This document shows positions 56,857-64,000 of a stretch of DNA of 64,000 bases, one piece after another. Under the pieces are notes generated by a model. It had not been told where the DNA came from, made no database searches, and saw only the letters and a program-made list of their open reading frames with translations. Numbering within the stretch: position 1 is the stretch's first letter; each line of letters opens with the position of its first letter. Source of the DNA: Seiridium cupressi (lineage: Eukaryota; Ascomycota; Sordariomycetes; Amphisphaeriales; Sporocadaceae); assembly GCA_036674765.1 (NCBI GenBank), contig JARVKI010000099.1, forward strand, positions 1 through 64,000. Direction: 5' to 3'. Made by a program: the position numbers and the translations under genes.

Positions 56857-57816
56857 TCAGATAGTCCCCTCGTACCTGAGGCACTCTTGCATGCTCGCTA
56901 CTACTGCATTTGCCACTTGTGTGGATACTACCCCCAGAGGTAGTCGTGGCGGTCCTCCATAGCCGAAGGCCTCCTGCAAAACTGCCTTGGTACCGGCAAT
57001 ACCTGCAGAGGTGTGTGGCCAATCTCCCTCGGATAGCAGCGATTGCACCTTGATGGCCTCCTCCATCTTCCCCTGTCTATAAAGCTCATACACCTTGACA
57101 GTGGTCTTGGGAAGGACGTTAGCTCCGCCGGCCACAACGCCCGAAGCCCCACCGACAAGGGCCTGGAGCGTAAAATCTGCAAGCCCAGCGACGGCCCAGT
57201 ATGGCCGATCAGGCCGGGACGGTGTCTTGGCATCCATAGCACGGGCGACACGGGCCAGTTTCCCTGTGTCGCCACAGGTGAACTTTGTTCCGACAATGTT
57301 CTCGTGGCCCTTTGAGATACGGATAAGAAGGTCGGAGCTCATGGTGATCCCGCCCGTGACCGCGGGGAAGCTGTAAAGAATAATCGGGATGGGAGATCCG
57401 GCAGCAACCTCCATATAGAAATTGTAGATAGTATCTGGTGTCATGGCGGCCACAAAGTACGAAGGAGGCAGGACGAGAGCATGCGAGCCGCCGGCCTCTT
57501 TCGCCTCGCGGCACAAGGCAATAGTTCCCTGCACCGAGGGCGCGGAGGCACCAACAATGACGGGCTTGTCGGCATGGCCCGCGGCGCCCAGCGTGTCGAA
57601 AATGCACTTGACAACCGAATTCCTCTCGTCCCGGTCCAGATGCGGCGCCTCGCCGTTGGATCCTAGAGCGACGATACCCGTCAGACCGGCATCAGCTAGG
57701 CGGATGATGTGTCGCTTCAAGGCTTCCAGGTCAAGAGATTGTGACCCTGGCTTGAAAAAGGTTACAGTCGCGGCATACACGCCTGCACTAGGCGTCGGGG
57801 GGTCACTTGCTACCAT
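56857..57816 (-). CDS. Dihydrodipicolinate-synthase-family aldolase/lyase
   Basis: Single-exon frame of 319 residues, the normal length for the DapA/N-acetylneuraminate lyase family of Schiff-base aldolases (pyruvate-type C-C bond making or breaking). Start ATG 57814-57816. Motifs: GLTGIVALGSNGEAPHL (G-T/S-x-GE carboxylate-binding loop, here GSNGE), VIVGASA, HALVLPPSYF, PIILYSFPAVTGG (catalytic Tyr), ENIVGTKFTCGD (Lys forming the Schiff base), VAGLADFTLQALVGGASGVVAGGANVLP. Fungi make lysine by the aminoadipate route, so a true DapA role is unlikely. Close fungal relatives include 2-keto-3-deoxy sugar-acid aldolases and hydroxyoxoglutarate-type aldolases. Substrate not predictable. It may act with the VAO-like enzyme and the IPMDH paralogue. 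Confidence 0.88.
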   Translation of the reverse strand: MVASDPPTPSAGVYAATVTFFKPGSQSLDLEALKRHIIRLADAGLTGIVALGSNGEAPHLDRDERNSVVKCIFDTLGAAGHADKPVIVGASAPSVQGTIALCREAKEAGGSHALVLPPSYFVAAMTPDTIYNFYMEVAAGSPIPIILYSFPAVTGGITMSSDLLIRISKGHENIVGTKFTCGDTGKLARVARAMDAKTPSRPDRPYWAVAGLADFTLQALVGGASGVVAGGANVLPKTTVKVYELYRQGKMEEAIKVQSLLSEGDWPHTSAGIAGTKAVLQEAFGYGGPPRLPLGVVSTQVANAVVASMQECLRYEGTI

Positions 57817-58861
57817 TTTTATTGATGGTGTTATTCAATCTTACTAAGAATAGAATAAAAAATTTCGATAGTGTAGTTCCCCTTGATCCTGATGCTGTGG
57901 AGGCTAGATGTAGCAGGACTCGACTAATAAAGACATTTACGAACTTGAGTCAAGGCCTTGAAGTGGGCAGCTATAAGTGTACAAATGTGGTAGAAAACCC
58001 CACGTTGTCAACCCCACGTTATCACAAGAGAGAATGCTGCTTCTGGTTGGGTGATCGACATAGACTAAGGTAGTGTTCCGATTGCCAGGAGTCCCACAGC
58101 GCTCCCTGGGTTTATCTGAGCACTACAGTCACCGGGATGTTTTTAGCTGGTTACACCACTTTGTCCATTTATAGACGTCGACCAGTATTGTAGCCAATCA
58201 TGATAAGTGGAGCAGTAGTGAATATCTGGTTATTTTTGTGGCGAAGGAGTGCTTCACGTGATGTGAACATCGTTGACAAGAAAGGGACAATGCTTATTAA
58301 TTCAGCACTAGTCGAATGAATTCGCATGAAAGATACAAGCGGGTTCATAAGTGGGAAAGTGGTGTAACTAAGTGAAAGCATCCTGGTGACCTATAGGAAT
58401 ACCGCCCAGATGTGGGGTGCAATACATGCATGTTTACATAGATAGTCTATCGTGATCGATTACAGCTTGACTTTCTACTCATGGCGCCTGGCGTTTTACC
58501 CCACGGCTCCCAGGTGCTCATTTCTCTATTATCCAGACTGACCACAAGTGTGTGCATATAAGTCATCACAATTTCCTGATGGGGCTTGCTTTGTCACATC
58601 ATCAACATGAGCGAACCACAGCTGGCGAGCGAGTTCGTGAGAACGCTCCGAATATTTCATTCTACGATGACTGGTCTGACTGGGACATATCCGTCTATGT
58701 TCTGCGCTCTGTTCGCTATTATCTGCGGAGCTCCGAAAAGCTGGAGTCATAAACCTGTGCGAGCTCCGCGAGCGTGTGACCAAATTTTGCTGTAATGCTC
58801 CACACCCAGACCTGTTAATCAGTCAGTCTGGCGGCAAAGGGTCGCGCGATGGAGTGGCATT
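57817..58861. other. Intergenic between aldolase promoter and regulator 3' end
   Basis: About 1 kb; the aldolase promoter lies at the left end. No supported gene. Confidence 0.35.
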
Positions 58862-61767
58862 TCAGCTGTACGTGGATTTGCTCACATCATTGTTCAAAGA
58901 CCCCCAGGCTCTAGCGACTGCCGCGGCCAACGAGCGACCTTCCTCGTAGTCGCTTCCTATATCCTCCAAGGCCGCTTGGATTTGCTCGATGAGATGAGCC
59001 TCGGCCTCCGTCCAAGAACCCCTCAGTTTTTGCGTTTCGATAGAATTGATCCACTGGCAAAGAAGGATAGCTATGGAGATGGATCTTGGTTAACCCGCAT
59101 GCTCGTATCTACAATTTGACAGATTGACTTACCACAGCCCCAGGAAGAGATGGCGTACTCCACACTCCAGACGAATGCGGCAGTTTTCCGTACCAAAAGA
59201 TATCCCATCTTTATTGGGATAAAAAAAGATTCAAGTATATGCGAAACCGCTTTGGTTATAAGTGGGCCGCGATCTTGTTTCGCTGCGACGAAAGCTTTTA
59301 GAGCTGCGGGTCGATCCTCGCTCGAGCTGTAAAACAATGTAAAGCGCTGGGGCATACTGCCACTGGTGAACAAGCGGGTATACGCTACGCGGAGCATGGC
59401 CTCGCCATTAAACAATAGGGACTTTTGTGGGTCATCCCAAAGAGGCTCAGCAGTCTCTCGAGATTGCTGGAGTATATCACGACATTTTGCCAGTGTTGTC
59501 AAGGTCTGCGACATCAGTATATTCGAAGCGTGTCCCGCTACTTGCAGGCTTTTGCTCAAGGCTTGAGATACTTGGCTCAGGTGCCAGACGTGAATGTTTA
59601 CGGCGTGCATCACGACGAGCGCCGTGAAGCTAGATATATAGTACTGCGGAGGTGTAGGCCCATCCCTGGCCCTGTCCGCTAGCATATCGCTGAGGACCGC
59701 CCGGAATGTCCTCTTAGGTTCATCCGTAGCGTATCGTAGATTCTGCCACTGTGCCGCCGTCGGAGCGTTCCACAGGCGTTCCTCGTCAACTACCTCGTAT
59801 TCGAGATCTTGAGTAATGTCAAATCCGGGCAGGATATCATAAAGAATCACCAACAAATTGCTGTGAATGAACATGCCGCATAGAAGCCTTTTGTTGGATT
59901 CCTTTTCAATCCATTCTTTCCATGTGAAGCCTAGGGATGGTTCAGGTTTCCGCCGCAGCTCGTCTCGGCGTAGTCGATACTCCTGCAGGCGTATCCGATA
60001 AGCCGAGGTGAAATCAGGCGCAGATTTGGTAGGAGATTGCATACCTTGGTAAATAATCCGAGTCTTTCAAGCTCTGCAACAGCTATAGTAGCGTCTTCGC
60101 CCAGCGATGCGTACAGCGAAAGTAAGACTCGCGTCTGCATCATCCACAAAGGTCGTATTTCGCTGACCTTGGCGGTGTAGTCATCCCCTCCTGTCCACTC
60201 ACCCGTGCTTTGCGGAGAATTCAATGTTAGTGGGATCCCATGTTCATCGAACTGTGCATTGAGCATCTGAGCCGTGGTTCTGTACATGTGTCGTGCTTTT
60301 CGCCGGTCTAATCGATAGAGCGCCCCGACGCAGCACATTGCCCATATCAAAGGGCTTGGTGTATCCTCCAACACCATTGATGCTAGATGAAGGATAGGGA
60401 AATGCCGATGAAAGCATTCCACGTACGCATTGAGAAAATGCTGTGCCTGTTGCCGGCTATCAATAGGGAGTACATAGTCCCGTTGCCCTAGTCGGCTCAG
60501 ACTATCGAAAAGAAACTTTTGATAAGCATCCTCCTTTATGTCGAGCTTAGGAGGGCTTGTAGAATTCTCTTTAAGCACCTTGGGCCATCGTGCTAATGCC
60601 TCGTTGGCGGGATCACCATGTTCTGCAGAGCCAAAGCTTTCTGGGGATGGCAGCGATTTATTGGCGGACCTTAGTGGTGTGTACAGCATTTGGATGGACG
60701 ACTCCCCCAAATAGTAATCGAGATTCTCTTGTGGATTCAGTCCAATGTAGTCTTGCATGTCTAGACCTTGCCCAAATGCGAAGTCATGTCCTATCGTCCC
60801 AAGGTTCCCTTGAAACAAGTCAAGCGGTTCCACGGTGATGGATGGCATTGGTTGAGTTGGGAAGAGCTGTCCGACCTCATATGCGAATCCCGATGCCGAT
60901 TCGGAACTGTGGGAGGGACGGTGCCTCTTTGCAAAATGTGCATCTGTGGTTGGCGGTGTCAATGGATCAGGCATCTGATTTGTCGCTCCTGCGTCCCTTG
61001 TGGGAGGTTGAAAACCACCGGTGTAGACTATCTCCTCCAATACCAAGTTTGCAGAATCCAAGGGGTTGGCTGAAACCGAACATGACGCTTGCCGCGGCCG
61101 TTGCTGGGGACTTAGTTCAACGTTGTGGATTGCCGTATGAGGTCTTTTCGACGCTACTCGGCCAGCCTGAGGTTGAGATACGTCTTCTTGATGATGATCA
61201 GATGATACAGATGTGGCGACATCCGGGTCCTGTGATGTTACACTTCGCTGTGTCGACCGAAGATGGGTTTCACCCCCATCGTTGGCGCGTGTAAATCGCG
61301 ATTCCGGGGCTACTGTTCGCTGCTCGTCCGGCGTGCCACCCCGGTTAATCATATCCACCGCTGACGGCTGTGTAGGCGCCCGAGGTTGAGCGGTCGCAGG
61401 TTGGGGGTTTGCCTTGTTATTCGTCTCGTTGACGCATACATCCCCCTTCCTAGTATTGGTCAGTGCGGAAAACTGGTCTGCATGTAAAGTACGCTCGTGC
61501 CGTTTGACAAGGTCTCTCCATCATTTTACAACATCAGCATTGTCTTCTAGTACGATCCGGTGGTGGCAGAACCTACTTTCGAGCATAAGCTTTGCCGCAG
61601 AATTGGCATGGGTACGGCCGTTGTTTGTTGTGCGAAAACTGATGGCGAGCGCAGTGCTCACTCCTCTTAAACGTCTTGGAGCAAATTGGACAGGTATGAG
61701 CGCTGCGTTTGGTATGATCTGATCGGTCCTGCGAAGAGAAACTGTGAAACGAAGAGGCCAGCATCAT
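58862..61767 (-). CDS. C2H2 zinc-finger transcription factor with fungal-specific regulatory domain
   Basis: Four exons: 61767-61577, 61515-60045, 59982-59133, 59070-58862; introns of 61, 62 and 62 bp; 906 residues. The N-terminus has two classic fingers, CPICSKTFKRSEHCARHQFSH and, formed only across the first splice junction, CQFCGKAYARKDLVKRHERTLH. A long Ser/Pro/Gln-rich linker (about residues 80-350) follows. Then comes a fungal-specific transcription-factor domain (AQHFLNAYVECFHRHFPILHLASM; PLIWAMCCVGALYRLDRRKARHMYRTTAQML; PLWMMQTRVLLSLYASLGEDATIAVAELERLGL), as in many C2H2 regulators of metabolic clusters. The last exon ends in AILLCQWINSIETQKLRGSWTEAEAHLIEQIQAALEDIG, helical. Intact. 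It lies next to the VAO/IPMDH/SDR/aldolase group and is its likely regulator (inference). Confidence 0.88.
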
Positions 61768-62479
61768 CGAGAGGGTTACGCAACAGCGACAATGTTGAGT
61801 CTGCTTAAGCGCCTCAAGTTTGGGCCGTGTTTTTCGGTGAAGTGCGAGAAAGTGACTTGGAGAGAACCCCGACCAGACTGGGACTCTGGGCTTGCGAAGT
61901 GCCCCGCCGATCTTCCGCCGTCCTGGGGCATTGGCGACTCATGAGTCTCCGGTGCTGTTATCTTGGCTGTTGGCTAATTTAGTATGGGGTCACTAGAACA
62001 GTGGATTGCAGATCGATCTTGTCCCAATGTTTTTTATTCGAGAGCGCCGTGTTCCCAGATATCAGCTCTAGCAACTGCCATGCTGCTAAGCATTTCCCCC
62101 GCCATCGGCGCCAGGTAATGCGGGGATGTTTGCAGGGGATTTGCGGGGAAATGCCTGTCGTGGCTTGTCAGCCGAACCAGGCGTGATCAACCTGGAGCAA
62201 GTACCACCTGGTCTGCCTGGGGCTGGACAATATCTCACTTCCATTGGCCACATGACCTGCAGGTGACATACCTTAGTGTAGCGATGATGCTGAGAAGCAG
62301 CACGCTCGAACTACCGCTACTCGTGCCACGCCCCACCTTTATTCGGTTTCGCTTCGCTGCACCACCTAAAGGTGGTGCTGATCACCTTTTGAGTGAGGAT
62401 TACCTATTAAGCGTTTTTTTCCCTCCTTATCACTTTAATCCATTAAAACACCACCAAAACAGCTGATTTTCGATAATCG
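61768..62479. promoter_or_regulatory. Upstream region of the C2H2 regulator, with palindromes
   Basis: About 700 bp of normal DNA between the regulator's ATG and RIPed DNA. It has a 9+2+9 perfect inverted repeat, GCACCACCTAAAGGTGGTGC (62359-62378), and a 10-bp palindrome ACCTGCAGGT (62255-62264). CCACCTGG/ACCAGG words also cluster at 62178-62220. Function is unproven. Confidence 0.4.
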
Positions 62480-64000
62480 TAATAAATCAAAATCTTTAAA
62501 ATGCCTTTAATTATATATAGAATAACCCGAAAGCTAATTTAACAGCTATTACGCGTAAATTCGGGGTTAACGCATCGACTTTTTAATCGCGTAAAAACCG
62601 CGTTAAAATACTAAAAATTAATTAAACGCCCAACTTTAAGCTTTTAATATTAAAAAAATAAATAATTTACCATTATATAAATCGGTTAGATTTAATTAAT
62701 CTGGTTATTAAGTTTTATTTCGTTATAATAACGGCGAACGGCATTTTTAAAGCGATGAGTTTAACCCTTTTTAATAAAGGATTTCCGACCGTTAATAAAT
62801 ATTAAACTAAACGTTTTATTAAACGTTACGGTTATTTCGTTTAAACTTAAAAAAACTCGAATTTAATAGGTAAAATACCGAGAACTTTAAAGTCGTTTTA
62901 AAATATTTCGAATTATTAAAAAAAGCTTTTAAAAAGTACGGTATTAATTTAACTAATTTATAAAATATAAATAAAATTAAATTTCGAATCGGCGTAAGTA
63001 AAAATTAACTAATTATTATTAAACGTAAACGAGTTTATTATTTTAAATTATTTAAAAATCGGGAATTTACCATTATAATTAGAGTTATTTCGGCCGTTAA
63101 TATAATAATTTTAACCTTTATTAATTTATTAATTATTAACTATTTTACCTTTTAATATTTTAAAGTTATTAACTTTTATTTTTATATAATAATATATTTA
63201 TTTAAAAGCGGTTATATTAACGACGAGATTAACTTAGCGTAAATAACGCATTTTAAGGAGTTTTTATATAAATCGCAAATTAAGGCGAAACGCCTGTTAA
63301 TTTTAAACGGCTACGGATTTTATTATACGAAAAAGTTTATCGATTTTTGTAATAATTACGGAATCGTCCTTTTTGCGCTCCCTCCTTACTTTACTTACTT
63401 TTTTTAACTACTCGATATATGTTACGGTACCAAGACGCCACTAAGGCGTTAGCGGCACGGCGCCTACAAAAAGCCGTTACACTAGCCTAGAACATAGTTT
63501 TCTCCTTTCTTCTTTATGCAACAACAATATACTAAATTACCAGCATATAAGACCGTAATAATATAGTTATTTTTCAACTTTATAAGTATTATTACGTAAA
63601 AGCGCTGGATTAAATGGTACGGAATAGAATTACGAATATTACGAAATTAAAGTTCTTTTCGATAATTAAAAACGTTCGAAATTAAACGTTTAAACGGTTT
63701 ACTATTTAATTAACGTTTGTAAAAACTAAGATTTATCCATTTAATTTTATATACGTTTTATAAGAGGTTTATAATCGTAACCTAGCTTAAATAATATTAT
63801 TACCTGCCTTTTTATTACTTTTAAACTTTATACTAACGATTTTACGTTAAATAAATAAATTTATTAAACGTATTGAAAACTTACTCTTAAAAAAGGATTA
63901 TAAAATAGAATTAAAACTCGTTATTAAACTAAATAAGTTAATTAAAGGATTTTTTATTAATATTATTAAGATAATTTAATTAAAAACCGATTTAAAACGT
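62480..64000 (+). mobile_element. RIP-destroyed Fot1/pogo-type DNA transposon (DDE transposase)
   Basis: AT-rich, CpA/TpG-poor DNA running to the window end. A plus-strand frame with stops reads as the transposase core: KYFELLKKAFKKYGINLTNL, NINKIKFRIGV at 62964-62996 (family NMDExGFRIG), KRKRVYYFKLFKNREFTIIIRVISAVN. Then KRLLILNGYGFYYTKKFIDFCNNYGIVLFALPPY at about 63287-63390 (family LDGHxSHxT...LPPHSTH...QPLD), interrupted at 63420-63560, and VIFQLYKYYYVKALD-stop-MVRN after it. Both visible catalytic Asp positions are Asn (AAT/AAC), and His-to-Tyr and Ser-to-Phe changes abound, all G-to-A or C-to-T. Not functional. The left end (62480-62540) and terminal repeats were not resolved. Confidence 0.8.
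63420..63560 (+). mobile_element. 141-bp clean element with inverted ends and 5-bp target duplication
   Basis: Starts TGTTACGGT and ends ACCGTAATA, the reverse complement of the start except for one C-to-T. Flanked by ATATA at 63415-63419 and 63561-63565. It splits the transposase between CTCGATATA and GTTATTTTTC; removing the insert and one ATATA rejoins the frame. It has normal composition with many CpA/TpG, unlike its surroundings, so it arrived after RIP. TG...CA ends and 5-bp duplication fit a short solo LTR (Copia type); a MITE is the alternative. No coding capacity. Confidence 0.8.

Noticed and set aside
56857..57816. Lysine-pathway dihydrodipicolinate synthase
   Set aside because: Fungi make lysine through alpha-aminoadipate; the family fit is good but the pathway assignment is not.

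Overview
The window is nuclear DNA of a filamentous ascomycete (Pezizomycotina, most likely Eurotiomycetes). Evidence: genes with 43-94 bp introns (consensus GTAAGT/CAG ends, CTAAC/CTAAT-like branch points), families typical of such fungi (Zn2Cys6 regulator, HET, PLAC8, Clr5, GLEYA, vanillyl-alcohol oxidase, GH27), and AT-rich tracts almost without CpA/TpG but rich in TpA with CpG retained, which is the signature of repeat-induced point mutation (RIP).

Layout. 1-4346: RIP-degraded Ty3/Gypsy retrotransposon on the minus strand, with LTR at 4097-4346, Gag at about 3785-3270 and reverse transcriptase at about 1110-1. A second LTR of the same family (522-1010) is nested inside the reverse transcriptase in the opposite orientation. 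5.5-8.3 kb: two broken genes (Zn2Cys6 regulator, GLEYA-type lectin). 9.8-15.1 kb: secreted alpha-galactosidase (GH27 + CBM35-like) and RNase T2. 15.7-18.0 kb: ferric reductase pseudogene. 19.5-27.6 kb: a non-self-recognition-type block with an intact HET protein, a broken ankyrin gene and a broken STAND-N-terminus/ankyrin gene. 27.9-29.0 kb: secreted intradiol dioxygenase. 30.7-35.8 kb: broken F-box/ankyrin gene, intact F-box gene, broken GNAT. 35938-36402: clean solo LTR with perfect CTCTT target duplication, same family as the RIPed LTRs at the left end. 37.5-39.0 kb: FAD monooxygenase whose C-terminal codons run into RIPed DNA. 39.4-39.9 kb: PLAC8 gene. 41.3-42.4 and 46.2-48.8 kb: ankyrin and Clr5-type pseudogenes. 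49.4-50.2 kb: LTR and repeat fragments.

50.4-61.8 kb is the most coherent gene group: a vanillyl-alcohol-oxidase-like flavoprotein, divergently transcribed from a 3-isopropylmalate-dehydrogenase paralogue, then a broken short-chain dehydrogenase, a dihydrodipicolinate-synthase-family aldolase and a large C2H2/fungal-specific transcription factor. It looks like a small catabolic or specialised-metabolism cluster with its own regulator; the pathway is not known to me. 62.48-64 kb: RIP-destroyed Fot1/pogo-type transposase, split by a clean 141-bp element with a 5-bp target duplication.

Two themes run through the window. First, waves of transposition before and after RIP can be ordered. Second, about ten genes are still recognisable yet carry a few stops or frameshifts, so this is a decaying accessory region in which secreted enzymes and one small cluster remain largely intact. 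Splice sites and pseudogene calls are read by eye and have not been checked by alignment or transcripts.
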